Shown: positions 18,561 to 27,687 of the stretch, piece by piece | Position numbering within the stretch: position 1 is the stretch's first letter | Layout of the letters: the number at the start of each line of letters is the position of its first letter | NCBI RefSeq assembly: GCF_937138205.1 | Contig: NZ_CAKZOT010000003.1 | Coordinates: 1-61,407 of the forward strand | From: an uncultured Rhodospira sp. | GTDB lineage: Bacteria; Pseudomonadota; Alphaproteobacteria; Rhodospirillales; Rhodospirillaceae | DNA: 61,407 bases | Direction: 5' to 3' | Notes under the pieces: generated by a model | Databases searched by the model: none | What the model was told of the DNA's origin: nothing | The model's input: only the letters and a program-made list of their open reading frames with translations | Position numbers and translations under genes: made by a program

Positions 18561-19442
18561 GTGACCGCGATCACCAGCCGTTTGGCCGGGTTTGACCGGC
18601 GGCCCTGGGTGCTGCTGTCGCCGGCATTGCTGTCGGTGACCCTTCTGCTGGTCATACCGGCCCTGTTCATCGTCGTCTATTCGTTCTGGCTGCGCACGGC
18701 GACGGGGGCGGATCAGGTCACCTTCTCGCTCGCCAATTGGCGGGAGGTGCTGACCGATCCGTTCTATCGGGACATCCTGATCCAGACGCTGCGCATCGCC
18801 GCCCTTTCCACGATCACCTGCGCGCTGGTGGGGTACATCCCCGCCTACTACATCGCCTACGCCCCGACGCGCCACAAGACGCTGCTGCTGGTGCTGCTGA
18901 TGCTGCCGTTCTGGGTCAGCTACATCATCCGCACCATGTCTTGGATCAACATCCTCGGGGTCTCCGGCGCGGTGAACAGCGCCCTGTTGTGGGCCGGCCT
19001 GATCGATGAGCCGATCCAGATGCTCTACAACGAGGCCACGGTGATCCTGGGCCTGGTGCATTTCCTGCTGCCGTTCATGATCCTGAACATCTACGTCAGC
19101 CTGGACGGCATCGACCGCAGCCTGACCGACGCCGCGCGCTCGCTGGGCTGCACGGGATGGCAGGCGTTCAAGGAGGTCACCCTGCCGCTGTCGGTGCCCG
19201 GGCTGGCGGCGGGCTCGCTGCTGTGCTTCGTGCTGGGGGCCGGCACCTACATCACGCCCATGGTCCTGGGCGGGCCGGGCGACGCCATGTTCGCCAACCT
19301 GGTGTTCGAGGCCATCGTCACGCAGTTGAACTGGCCGCTGGGCTCGGCGCTGTCGCTGCTGCTGCTGGCGCTGCTGAGCGCCCTGGTCCTGGTCTACAGC
19401 CGGTTCCTCGGCATCGACCAGATCGCCAAGAGCTTCCGCTAG
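18561..19442 (+). CDS. Polyamine-type ABC transporter permease, PotB-like
   Basis: A 293-residue inner-membrane permease with six hydrophobic segments. It carries the EAA loop (LTDAARSLGCTGWQAFKEVTLPLSVPG), the contact site for an ATPase, and the FWVSYIIRTMSWINIL segment common in spermidine/putrescine permeases. The start is a GTG preceded by GGGGAGG. The second permease follows after 18 bases and the binding protein after that. No ATPase gene is in the operon, so the ATPase must be encoded elsewhere. Confidence 0.92.
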   Translation: MTAITSRLAGFDRRPWVLLSPALLSVTLLLVIPALFIVVYSFWLRTATGADQVTFSLANWREVLTDPFYRDILIQTLRIAALSTITCALVGYIPAYYIAYAPTRHKTLLLVLLMLPFWVSYIIRTMSWINILGVSGAVNSALLWAGLIDEPIQMLYNEATVILGLVHFLLPFMILNIYVSLDGIDRSLTDAARSLGCTGWQAFKEVTLPLSVPGLAAGSLLCFVLGAGTYITPMVLGGPGDAMFANLVFEAIVTQLNWPLGSALSLLLLALLSALVLVYSRFLGIDQIAKSFR

Positions 19443-19460
19443 GGACGGGGAGGACACGCC

Positions 19461-20255
19461 ATGACCCTCGCCTGGACCGCCATCCGCCTCGGCACCGTGC
19501 TGGTCTATCTGTTCATGTTCGCGCCGGTGGCGGTGGTCATGCTGCTGTCGTTCAACGCCAACCAGTTCGGCAGCTTCCCCATGGAGGGCCTGTCGCTGCG
19601 CTGGTTCGTCGAGCTGATCCAGAACGACGCCATCGTGCGCGCGTTCCAGACCTCGCTGGTGCTGGGGGCGTTGACCAGCGTGATCTCGACCAGCATGGGG
19701 GTGCTCGCGGCGCTGGCCATGGTGCGCTACGACTTCCCGGGCAAGCGCCTGATCTCGACCGCCCTGATCGCGCCGATCCTGGTGCCGGAGGTGGTGCTGG
19801 CGGTGGCCCTGCTGCTGTTCCTGCGGTTTCTGGATGTGCCGCGCAGCTTTTTCCTGCTGCTGATGGGGCACGTCATCTTCACTCTGCCGTTCGTGGTGCT
19901 GGTGGTGCAGGCGCGGCTGGTGGGCATCCGCCGCGATTACGAGGAAGCCGCGCTCAGCCTGGGCGCCAATGCCGTCCAGACCTTCCGCGAGATCACGCTG
20001 CCCTTGATGCTGCCGGCGGTGCTGGCCGGCATGTTGTTCTCGTTCACGATTTCCTTCGACGACATCACCGGCACGCTGTTCTGGAAGCCCGGCGGGGTGG
20101 AGACGGTGCCGACCCAGATCTTCGCCATGCTGCGCAACTCGATCAGTCCGGAGATCAACGCGCTGGGCACGGTGATGGTGGTGTTCACGGTGGCCCTGCC
20201 GCTGCTGGGAGCGGCGCTGGCGCGCCGGCTGTCGGCGCGCATGACGGGGCGATAA
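19461..20255 (+). CDS. Polyamine-type ABC transporter permease, PotC-like
   Basis: A 264-residue permease with six membrane segments. The N-terminus LVYLFMFAPVAVVMLLSFN is typical of PotC/YdcV proteins, and the EAA loop reads YEEAALSLGANAVQTFREI. It pairs with the PotB-like permease to form the membrane channel. The ATG is preceded by GGGGAGG. The family cannot separate putrescine, spermidine or other small cationic amines from sequence alone. Confidence 0.92.
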   Translation: MTLAWTAIRLGTVLVYLFMFAPVAVVMLLSFNANQFGSFPMEGLSLRWFVELIQNDAIVRAFQTSLVLGALTSVISTSMGVLAALAMVRYDFPGKRLISTALIAPILVPEVVLAVALLLFLRFLDVPRSFFLLLMGHVIFTLPFVVLVVQARLVGIRRDYEEAALSLGANAVQTFREITLPLMLPAVLAGMLFSFTISFDDITGTLFWKPGGVETVPTQIFAMLRNSISPEINALGTVMVVFTVALPLLGAALARRLSARMTGR

Positions 20256-20309
20256 GCCCGCGCGAGTCCATCCGCGGGACACAGATTTCACAACAGGGAG
20301 AGTTGACCC

Positions 20310-21464
20310 ATGGACCAGACCAAACGCCTCGAACGCCTGCTGGAGCGGTACCGCAACGGCGACATCGACCGTCGCGGCTTCCTCGGCCTGCTGGGCGCGG
20401 CCGGCCTCGGCGCCGGACTCGCCGGCGGCCCGATGGCCCTGATGGCCAGGCACGCCCGCGCCGCCGATCCCGCCCAGGTGCGTTTCGACGGCTGGGGCGG
20501 CGTCGTCTCCGAGGCCTTCCGCGAGTACGCCTTCCAGCCATACACCGAAAAGACCGGCATCGAGGTGGTGGACGGCACCTTCGGCGGCGCCGATGAGTAC
20601 CTGGCCCGGGTCAAGGCCAGCCAGCCCGGCGAGTTCAACATCGCCCACCTGTCGGGCGTGTTCGACTACGCGCGCTATCACGGCCTCGACCTGTCGACGA
20701 CGCTGAACGAGGACAACATCCCCAACCTGGACCTCGTCATCACCACCCTGCAGGAGCCGTTCCGCAAGATCACCGGCGGCAACCTGTCGGCCGTGCCCTA
20801 CGACTACGGCACCACCGGCATCGCCTATAACCGCAAGCACGTCAGCGACGACGAGGCCAAGGCCCAGGGCGCCGACCTGCTGGTCAACCCGGACTTCAAG
20901 GGCAAGATCGGCGGCTGGGGCGAGTGGAAGACCCGCATCTGGTACGCCGCGTTGCAGACCGGCCAGGATCCGAACAACATCCAGGACATGGACGCGGTCT
21001 GGGAGAAGCTGCGCGAACACCGCGCGCTGTTGTTGAAATACTGGAATTCCGGCGCGGAACTCATGAGCCTGCTGGCGGAAGAGGAAATCTACGTCACCGA
21101 GGCCTGGTCCGGCCGCGTCAAGGCCTTGCAGGAGCAGGGCCACGACATCGGCTATCTGGATCCGCCGGGCGGGCTGGCGTGGCAGGAATGCCTGTTCGTC
21201 ATCAAGGGCAGCCCCATGGAGGCGTGCGAGGAACTGCTGAACTTCATGCTGGAGCCGGAGGTGGCGATCGCCGTCGCCGAGGGGCAGAACTACCCGCCGG
21301 CGCTCGACCCGAACAAGGTCGACCTGCCGGAGAGCGTGACATCGCTGCCGGCGTTCGATCCGACGGGCACGCTGGAGTCGCTGAACTTCTTTGATCCGGA
21401 CTACTGGAACAGCAACGAGCAGGAGTGGTCGAAGACCTTCGGCCGCGTACAGAAGGGGTATTGA
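20310..21464 (+). CDS. Tat-exported ABC solute-binding protein, PotD-like
   Basis: A 384-residue periplasmic binding protein. The signal has the twin-arginine pattern DRRGFLGLLGAAG (about residues 23-35) followed by a long hydrophobic stretch and an ARAAD cleavage site near residue 50, so it is folded before export by Tat. The mature protein has the family segments RFDGWGG, FNIAHLSGVFDYARYHGLD and the ligand-lobe TEAWSGRVKALQEQG. It captures the substrate of the two permeases upstream. AGGGAGAG precedes the ATG. The tandem repeat block starts 25 bases after the stop codon. Confidence 0.9.
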   Translation: MDQTKRLERLLERYRNGDIDRRGFLGLLGAAGLGAGLAGGPMALMARHARAADPAQVRFDGWGGVVSEAFREYAFQPYTEKTGIEVVDGTFGGADEYLARVKASQPGEFNIAHLSGVFDYARYHGLDLSTTLNEDNIPNLDLVITTLQEPFRKITGGNLSAVPYDYGTTGIAYNRKHVSDDEAKAQGADLLVNPDFKGKIGGWGEWKTRIWYAALQTGQDPNNIQDMDAVWEKLREHRALLLKYWNSGAELMSLLAEEEIYVTEAWSGRVKALQEQGHDIGYLDPPGGLAWQECLFVIKGSPMEACEELLNFMLEPEVAIAVAEGQNYPPALDPNKVDLPESVTSLPAFDPTGTLESLNFFDPDYWNSNEQEWSKTFGRVQKGY

Positions 21465-21489
21465 GGCCGATCCTTTCATCCTGAGGATT

Positions 21490-21758
21490 GTAGGGTGCGC
21501 CTGAGAGGCCGCGCGGCGGCCGACGGCGCACCGTCGAACGGCCAGACGGTGCGTCGTCGGATGCAAGAGTGCCGTAGGGTGCGCCTGAGAGGCCGCGCAG
21601 CGGCCGACGGCCCGCCGCTGAACGGCCGGACGGTCCGTCGTCGGATGCAAGAGTGCCGTAGGGTGCGCCTGAGAGGCCGCGCAGCGGCCGACGGCGCACC
21701 GTTGAACGACCCGACGGTGCGTTGTCGGCGGTTTCACCGCCTCCAGACGCACCCTACG
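21490..21758. repeat. Tandem 84-bp repeat block (GTAGGGTGCG family)
   Basis: Three direct copies of an 84-base unit start at 21490, 21574 and 21658, each opening GTAGGGTGCGCCTGAGAGGC and carrying GGCCGCGC(A/G)GCGGCC. The block ends at 21745-21758 with AGACGCACCCTAC, the inverse of the opening. Each unit can fold, and the whole block is bounded by inverted ends. A related single copy closes the window at 61286-61395. The block may terminate transcription of the binding-protein gene. Confidence 0.9.
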
Positions 21759-21829
21759 ATCTGTTTCCGCACCGCTGGATCGGAACAGCCATGGACCCGA
21801 AAGACTCGATACACAACACCCAGGTCGGG

Positions 21830-22020
21830 ATCCGGTAATATAATTTAGAAACATCAGAGATAACGATCGACATTAATGCAAAAGTAATATTTTCTTGAAC
21901 TTTTTATTTTGAGAGAACCCGTTCCTTCTAGTGCCAGGCATTTCTATAAAATTTTGGTCAATATTTTTCCTTGCTGGGCCCCTTGAATTTCCTTTTCCTA
22001 CCAACGAACTCTGATTGTAG
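21830..22020. other. AT-rich patch upstream of chemoreceptor
   Basis: This stretch is far richer in A and T than anything around it: 21841-21900 has 16 G or C in 60. It holds no convincing gene. A minus-strand open frame (21873-22193) would read through it but overlaps the chemoreceptor start and has no family-like sequence. It may be a regulatory region (for example a DNA-bending or H-NS-like target) or a scar of transfer. Confidence 0.6.
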
Positions 22021-22173
22021 TGCTTCCAACATGCGAAATGGCGCGACGGTGTGAACGGACGGCGATCTGTTGCGGTTCGTTCAAGGAAAGCGCTGACCTT
22101 CAACCCGAAAAATCCAAAATATCGCCCACTCCTCGGCAGAACGCTGGCCGAGAGGAGCAAGGAGTGCTTTGCT

Positions 22174-24177
22174 ATGCTCAAGTCAGTCCGCATTGGCCCA
22201 AAGCTTTATGGTGGTTTCGGAATCGTGTTGCTCCTGCTCGTCCTTGTGGGCGCGGCGTCGACGCTTCAGTTCCTCACCGTCCAGGATATGTTCAACCAGT
22301 ACCGCAACGCCGCCAAATCGGCCCATACCATCAGCGAACTGCAGTACGAGTTCCTGCAAGCCCGGCTGAACGTCAAGAACTACCTGATCGACAATGACCC
22401 GGCGGTGGCCGACTCGGTCGTCCAGCAACTGGAGTCCGTCCAGACGCTGGTCGACACGGCCCTGGACGAAGCCAGCGACCCGGGGGCCGAGGCGCGCCTG
22501 CGCGATATGGCCGGCCAGGTCGAGCGCTATCGGGCCGGGTTCGACCGCGTGATCGAGCTTGAAGGACGACGCCAGGACCTGACCCAGGTGTTTGTGACGG
22601 TGGGGCCGGAGGTCGAGGATGCTCTCAGCGACGTGATGCAGGCGTCGGACACCGCCAACAATGCCGATGGCGCCTACCGCGCCGGCGTGATGCTCCAGAC
22701 CCTTTTGAAAGCCCGCATCCACGGCAGCAAGTTCCTGGGCAACGGGGATGCCGGAGAAGCCGCCAGGACACGCGAAGCCCTTGCGGCCTTTGACACCGCC
22801 ACGCCCGCCCTGATGGCCGCCCTGCAGGACCCGACCCTGCGCGGCCGCGTCGAAACGGCGGCCGCGCGCAAGCAAGACTACCAGGACGCCTTCGCCGACG
22901 TCGCCGACGTGATCGGCACGCGTGACGAGATCGTGCACGACACCCTCGACGTCGTCGGGCCGGCCGTCGCCGAGCAGATCGTCGGCTTCATAACCGACAC
23001 CAAACAGGTCCGCGACACGCTCGGCCCCAAGGCCGTGGCGATCATCGGCCAGACCGTGGTCATCACCCTCGTCCTGTCCGTGGTGGCCGTTCTGATCGGC
23101 TTCGCCGCCGCGTGGATCCTCAGTGCCGGCATCGCCCGCCCGATCCGCGCCATGACCGGCGCCATGGGCCGCCTGGCCAACAAGGATTACGCGGTCGAAA
23201 TCCCGGCGCAGGATCACGGCGACGAGGTGGGCGACATGGCCAAGGCCGTGCGCACCTTCAAGGACGGCATGGAACAGGCCGACCGTCTGGCCGCGCAGGA
23301 ACAGGAGGCCGCGCGCCGTCGTGACGCGCGCGCCGAGCGGATCGAAAGCCTGAACGCCCAGTTCGATCAGGGCGTGGGCACGGTATTGCAGGCGGTCGCG
23401 GCGGCGGCGTCTCAGCTTCAGTCCACCGCCAAGAACATGTCTTCCATCGCCGAGGAAACCAACGCCCAGGCGACGACCGTGGCCGCCGCCTCGGAACAGG
23501 CGTCGACCAACGTGCAGACCGTGGCCTCGGCCGCCGAACAGTTGTCGTCCTCGATCAGCGAGATCGGCCGGCAGGTGCAGCAGTCCAACGACATCGCCCA
23601 GCGGGCCGCGACCCACGCGGACCGCACCAATCAGGTGGTTTCGGGCCTGTCGACGGCCGCCCACAAGATCGGCGAGGTGGTCAATCTGATCACCGACATC
23701 GCCAACCAGACCAACCTGCTGGCCCTGAACGCGACCATCGAGGCCGCCCGCGCCGGCGACGCCGGCAAGGGCTTCGCCGTGGTGGCCAACGAGGTTAAGA
23801 GCCTGGCCAGCCAGACGGCCAAGGCCACAGAGGAGATCGGGCAGCAGATCGGCGCCGTGCAGACCGAGACCCAGACGGCCGTGTCGGCCATCGGCGCCAT
23901 TTCCGATATCATCAAGGAAATCAACGAAGTCGTCTCGACCATCGCCTCGGCCGTGGAAGAGCAGAACGCCGCTACCCAGGAAATCGCCCGAAACGTGCAA
24001 GAGGCCAGTCAGGGCACCACCGAGGTCTCGTCCACCATCACCGGCGTCACCCGCGCGGCGCGCGACGCGGGCTCGGCGGCGGACAGCGTCCTGGAGGCGA
24101 CCGGCTCGCTCAACGAGCAGTCCGGCCACCTGAAGGCGATGGTGGAATCCTTCCTGGCGGACGTCCGCGCCGCCTGA
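22174..24177 (+). CDS. Methyl-accepting chemotaxis protein
   Basis: A 667-residue chemoreceptor. One membrane segment (about residues 10-30) leads to a periplasmic helical domain of about 260 residues, of the long four-helix/HBM-like kind ([19 protein letters not shown]). A second membrane segment (about 289-320) is followed by a HAMP domain ([38 protein letters not shown]) and a full signalling coiled coil with [20 protein letters not shown] and [19 protein letters not shown] at the tip. The ligand is unknown. ATG 22174 with AAGGAG ten bases upstream is preferred over an in-frame start 41 codons earlier. Its upstream region includes the AT-rich patch. Confidence 0.95.
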   Translation: MLKSVRIGPKLYGGFGIVLLLLVLVGAASTLQFLTVQDMFNQYRNAAKSAHTISELQYEFLQARLNVKNYLIDNDPAVADSVVQQLESVQTLVDTALDEASDPGAEARLRDMAGQVERYRAGFDRVIELEGRRQDLTQVFVTVGPEVEDALSDVMQASDTANNADGAYRAGVMLQTLLKARIHGSKFLGNGDAGEAARTREALAAFDTATPALMAALQDPTLRGRVETAAARKQDYQDAFADVADVIGTRDEIVHDTLDVVGPAVAEQIVGFITDTKQVRDTLGPKAVAIIGQTVVITLVLSVVAVLIGFAAAWILSAGIARPIRAMTGAMGRLANKDYAVEIPAQDHGDEVGDMAKAVRTFKDGMEQADRLAAQEQEAARRRDARAERIESLNAQFDQGVGTVLQAVAAAASQLQSTAKNMSSIAEETNAQATTVAAASEQASTNVQTVASAAEQLSSSISEIGRQVQQSNDIAQRAATHADRTNQVVSGLSTAAHKIGEVVNLITDIANQTNLLALNATIEAARAGDAGKGFAVVANEVKSLASQTAKATEEIGQQIGAVQTETQTAVSAIGAISDIIKEINEVVSTIASAVEEQNAATQEIARNVQEASQGTTEVSSTITGVTRAARDAGSAADSVLEATGSLNEQSGHLKAMVESFLADVRAA

Positions 24178-24296
24178 CGGGACCCTCCGCCTGAACCCGC
24201 TCCCAACCTCCCCCATTTCATAGGGGAGGAGTCAGGCAAGCACCTTCCGATGGGCTGGAGAGCAGACCGGAAAGGGGGTGCGGCCCGGCCTTCCTC

Positions 24297-24475
24297 TCAA
24301 TGAAATGGCGGTTCGATTCACACATCTTCACTTATGCTCGTCATTGCGAGAAGCGCAGCGACGAAGCAGTCCAGGGCGAATGCTGGTGTCCTACGCTCTG
24401 GATTGCTTCACCCTCTTCTTGCGACGAGGGTTCGCAATGACGAGTCACTTTTCCGCCAGGGCGTAGGTCCCCAGC
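24297..24475. repeat. Dispersed palindromic repeat, copy 1 (CATTGCGAG family)
   Basis: The core reads GTCATTGCGAGAAGCGCAGC and then, inverted, GGGTTCGCAATGACGAG about 80 bases later, with GAAGCAGTCCAG paired to CTCTGGATTGCTTC inside. Outer flanks (CGATTCACACATCTT and TTTTCCGCC) are shared with the copies at 44709-44902 and 47943-48150, which lie in the opposite orientation. This block is the only recognisable content of the 370 bases between the chemoreceptor and the patatin-like gene. Confidence 0.85.
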
Positions 24476-24547
24476 TTGGCGGCAAAAGAAGTCTGAACAT
24501 GACAGATTCATGGGGGAAGGTTGAAGTGGGGGGCTTGTGCCGCCTCC

Positions 24548-25849
24548 TTATTCCGCCGCGTGCAGGCCCGTGACGGTGGCTGACGCCGTCCGGTTGGCCC
24601 GGGGTTCGCGCAGCACGCTGGTGCGGCGGCCCGCGTGCGCCGGTTGGGGCGTCGCGTGGCGTGGCGTGTGCTTAATGTAGGGGCGCAGCTTCTCGCTGGT
24701 CATGAACTTGTGCATGGCGATCTCGTAGCCCTCCTGCCGGCAGCGGGCGATGTTCTCATGCGTCCAGAAGGGCTTGGCGTCCGACTGGGCCTCGATGACG
24801 ATCCATTCCGTGTCGCGGCCCTTCTGCTTCTGGTAGGCCATCGCCTGCTTGATGTCGTCGTCGCCGATGGTGGCCACCATCTCGGTGACCTGCAGGGCGT
24901 AGTTGTTGTGGTTGCCGTTGTCGATGGACAGCATGTCGGTGTCGTTGCTGTCCATGATCTGCACGCAGATGCACACGTCCAGCGACGGCAGCGAATCGAG
25001 CGCCGTCGGGGTCAGGGTGGCCACATCGCGGACGGCGCTTTCGCGGTAGTAGCTGCCGTCGATATAGGTCTCGGCGATCAGCCACGGCAGGTTGCTGCCG
25101 GAGGCCAGGCGGCGGCCGTCGACGGGCGCGAACGCAGGGTGGTCGGCACAGTTGGTCGACTGCACGACCTCGGCCGCGCCCACCTTCAGCAGGCTCATGA
25201 TGTAGATCGGCGACGTGTCACTATAGACGCTGCCCCAGTTGATCGCCGGGTCAATCCAGCCGTCGGGGTCCTGCGGGTTGTACAGCTCGGCGAAGGGGCC
25301 GATCGGGGCGAAGAAGTAGCCGCCAAGCAGCAGGCGGGCCATGGGATTGCAGACGCAGGCGTTGCGCGTGAAGATCCCCAGGTTACGGTCGGTCGGGTTC
25401 ATCATGTAATCCATCCCGGCCTTCATCATGTTGGGAATGAACTCCGGCGCGAACAGGTTCTGGTAGGCCTGGGGCGTGGTGTAGTACTGGGCGAAGCCGC
25501 GCATCCACTGCGCCACGCGCATGGCGAAGAACGGCGGGATCGGCGCCTTGACGTAGTCCTTTTCCCACAGCAGGCCGTTCTTGGAGAACTGGTCGATGTA
25601 ATATGTGGGGTGGCGCCCCTCCACCAGGGCCATCAGGTAGTACATGCCGATGAAGTCGCCAATGCAGCCGGGCAGCATGGCATCGGGCACGATGCCGAGT
25701 TCGTGCATGGCGTCGATGACGCCGACCTCATAGCCGTAGTAGGGACCACCGCCGAAGGGCACGAAGGCGACCTTGGCGGCGTCGGCGCGCGTCTTCCAGT
25801 TCTGGTAGTCGCGCAATGTCATGCTGGCGTAATTGAAGTCGACGTCCAT
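24548..25849 (-). CDS. Patatin-like protein lacking catalytic Ser and Asp
   Basis: A 433-residue cytosolic protein. The start resembles patatin phospholipases: an oxyanion-type GGG (residues 33-35) followed by GYEVGVIDAMHELGI, as in the nucleophile-proximal helix. Where the GxSxG nucleophile elbow is expected it has GCIGD (61-65), with no serine. Where the conserved DGG should follow it has YIDGSYYRESAVRD (about 262-275), so ESA replaces DGG. Both catalytic residues seem to be lost while the fold is kept. It may bind lipid or act as a regulatory pseudoenzyme, or the resemblance may be distant and the function unrelated. ATG 25849 has AAGGAGGA upstream. It stands alone on the minus strand. Confidence 0.6.
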   Translation of the reverse strand: MDVDFNYASMTLRDYQNWKTRADAAKVAFVPFGGGPYYGYEVGVIDAMHELGIVPDAMLPGCIGDFIGMYYLMALVEGRHPTYYIDQFSKNGLLWEKDYVKAPIPPFFAMRVAQWMRGFAQYYTTPQAYQNLFAPEFIPNMMKAGMDYMMNPTDRNLGIFTRNACVCNPMARLLLGGYFFAPIGPFAELYNPQDPDGWIDPAINWGSVYSDTSPIYIMSLLKVGAAEVVQSTNCADHPAFAPVDGRRLASGSNLPWLIAETYIDGSYYRESAVRDVATLTPTALDSLPSLDVCICVQIMDSNDTDMLSIDNGNHNNYALQVTEMVATIGDDDIKQAMAYQKQKGRDTEWIVIEAQSDAKPFWTHENIARCRQEGYEIAMHKFMTSEKLRPYIKHTPRHATPQPAHAGRRTSVLREPRANRTASATVTGLHAAE

Positions 25850-26321
25850 GGAAGGGTCCTCCTTCTCGTCTGGCCCGTGTCTCGGGGCCGGGGCGTGGCG
25901 TAGGGGTGTCGGCGCTTTGAGCGCGGCGGGCCTGATGATGCGCGGTTGGCCGAGCGTGCGGACCGGAGCGGGCGCTGGGCACGGGGCGACCGCCGCGCGA
26001 CCGTTCCGTGCGGCCCTCTCCACCGTGTCCGTTCGGTGTGCCCCCGTCATGGCCCCATGCGGATCAGCTGTGGGGAACTATACCGGAAAAGGACGCGGGC
26101 GCACAACGCACTATCGCAACGCAACATCACTATTCCGGCGCAAGGCGGGCCATATGAATCAATGCATGTAAAATAGGCGCAAATATGTTACCGAAACGAT
26201 CCGATATCGAGCAAAGTGGCGCCAGAATGATTGAGCGCCGCGCGATTTGGTTGCGGTGCCACAGGAGGGGGGGCGGGGCTCCCGGTCCCCGCGATCGCGT
26301 GAGACGGAGGTGTCTCCGCCG
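25850..26321. other. Gene-free stretch between patatin-like and toxin genes
   Basis: About 470 bases. The part near 25850 holds the ribosome binding site and presumably the promoter of the patatin-like gene. The middle (about 26060-26210) is locally richer in A and T. No hairpin, repeat or protein-like frame stands out. Confidence 0.4.
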
Positions 26322-26786
26322 TCAATCGAACCGACGCGCGGCCTTCCTGGCCTTCTTGCGATGGGACTGAAATTTCAACTCTTCGCGCCGCAGCTCGACG
26401 CCATCGTTGATCGTCCACTTCACAGCCCAGCACTCACGAGGTCGCGCCTCTCGAAGCTTGGCTTCGATGCGAGGCCACCACATCAGGATATTCGCGGTCT
26501 GGAGTTCCAGTTTGGCGTTGCCGTGAGGCGGGGCAAACCAGATGACTCTCAGGCCCGTGTCCTCAACGGCCAGAACCTGTTGGGGTTTCTTGAGGAAGTC
26601 GGTATCCGTGGAGAGGATGGCGTGGCCGCCTTCGTGGGCGAACGCCGTGATCCAGTGGTGATCGGCCATGCCTTGGTGGCCGGCCTCGCGGACGGTCGAG
26701 AGGTCGACGTCCGAGTTGATGAGCGCGACCGCCTTGACGGTTTCGATGAGCTTCGGAGAAAAATGCTCGTTGGCGCGTACCCTCAC
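26322..26786 (-). CDS. PIN-like toxin, VapC45-type
   Basis: A 154-residue protein of the PIN-like ribonuclease superfamily. The N-terminus reads RANEHFSPKLIETVKA, where relatives have DNNLSP; the first Asp is replaced by Asn but Glu7 follows. Other acidic positions are kept: DVDLS (26-30), GMADHHWI (about 40-46) and STDTDFL (61-63). PIN toxins cleave RNA with a metal held by these acids. The GTG start at 26786 overlaps the antitoxin stop codon by four bases (GTGA), a hallmark of toxin-antitoxin pairs. The long basic C-terminus ends RKKARKAARRFD. Confidence 0.7.
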   Translation of the reverse strand: MRVRANEHFSPKLIETVKAVALINSDVDLSTVREAGHQGMADHHWITAFAHEGGHAILSTDTDFLKKPQQVLAVEDTGLRVIWFAPPHGNAKLELQTANILMWWPRIEAKLREARPRECWAVKWTINDGVELRREELKFQSHRKKARKAARRFD

Positions 26787-27490
26787 GCAGCCAACTCCCG
26801 CTCGAAGGCGACAGCTTCCCTGATGAAGGCAGGCTCCACCTCCCACCAAGACGCCACCCGCGCCACGTCGCCGTCCTCAGCATCGAACTGGCGGCGCAAG
26901 GCAGCGGTCGGCACCCTGTCGGGACCAATCGTGGGCTGACCGAACGCATACCGCGGGTTGACGACCACGTTCGGGGACGTGTCGGGCCGGGGGCGCCACG
27001 CTGTGGCCAAGCATGAAACGGGGTCAAACGTCAAATCAGCAGCAAGTGACTTCTCGATGATGTCATACATTTCGAGCTGGCCGGTCAAGATATTGCTGAT
27101 ACTCAACCGCTCTTCGTCAGCGACAAGCCGGAATATGTTTTTTCGATCTGTCAGGTATTTTGCGTGCGACAGGGCAAACGGGTGGCGGGCCCCAAAATAC
27201 TTGCGGGCCGCTTGCGCAACCTTTCGCAGGAACTGCAGGCTGAAGCCTTTGCTGCGGAAATGCTCGACGAAGCGCACCTCGATCAGGTCCAGGAAGCTCA
27301 GTTCCTGGGGTCCGCCGTCGGGCGAATAGTCGCGCAGGACGACAGGTGGCCTCGCACTATCATTGGCTGGCCCGAGCCACCGCCGGATCCGATCCTTGCG
27401 CGCGATGCCGAGCAGGCGCGCCGCATCGCTCACGGTGTAGAACCCGCGCAGCAAGGGATCAGCGCTCGTGCCGGACCCATCCATCGGCAT
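26783..27490 (-). CDS. Antitoxin with HTH and DUF433, VapB45-like
   Basis: A 235-residue protein. The N-terminal segment FYTVSDAARLLGIARKDRIR looks like a helix-turn-helix DNA-binding domain. The middle is a helical linker. The C-terminus (about 170-230; VNPRYAFGQPTIGPDRVPTA, then DVARVASWWEVEPAFIREAV) matches DUF433, common in antitoxins. It is the first gene of the pair and overlaps the toxin by four bases, so it would autoregulate the operon and neutralise the toxin. Two in-frame ATGs lie at 27490 and 27484; either may be used. Confidence 0.75.
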   Translation of the reverse strand: MPMDGSGTSADPLLRGFYTVSDAARLLGIARKDRIRRWLGPANDSARPPVVLRDYSPDGGPQELSFLDLIEVRFVEHFRSKGFSLQFLRKVAQAARKYFGARHPFALSHAKYLTDRKNIFRLVADEERLSISNILTGQLEMYDIIEKSLAADLTFDPVSCLATAWRPRPDTSPNVVVNPRYAFGQPTIGPDRVPTAALRRQFDAEDGDVARVASWWEVEPAFIREAVAFERELAA

Positions 27491-27591
27491 TCACCGCTTT
27501 TTGTTGCCGTCGCGATCATCGTAGCAAACGCGAGTCTCGCAGTGAATCCCTCAAATGAATCGTGCTCGTTTTTGGCGAGGGGATTGCCGCC

Positions 27592-27687
27592 TCACCCCTC
27601 CTTCACACGCAGCGCCTTGATGGTTGAATGAAGGTCCGGCAGGCGGGTGCAGACATTGCGCCAGACAAGGCGATCATCACGGATCAT
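27592..27687 (-). pseudogene. C-terminal remnant of HEPN toxin (HepT)
   Basis: A 31-codon frame begins at the ATGA overlap with the stop codon of the MNT gene. It reads MIRDDRLVWRNVCTRLPDL and then HSTIKALRVKEG. The pattern L-VW-NV--RLPDL---I-AL is the last part of HepT proteins, which normally have about 110-120 residues. The N-terminal two-thirds, including the RX4-6H RNase motif, are missing. The remnant still keeps the operon overlap. A chance resemblance is possible because the stretch is short. Confidence 0.55.

Noticed and set aside
21490-21758. Possible CRISPR array at the tandem repeats
   Set aside because: The 84-bp units are contiguous and similar along their whole length. There are no unique spacers of even length between short repeats, and no cas genes.
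18432-21854. A 1140-codon open frame on the minus strand across the polyamine ABC operon
   Set aside because: It is the mirror of three real genes on the plus strand. GC-rich third positions keep stops rare on the opposite strand. The sequence is His/Gln/Arg-rich low complexity with no family-like blocks.
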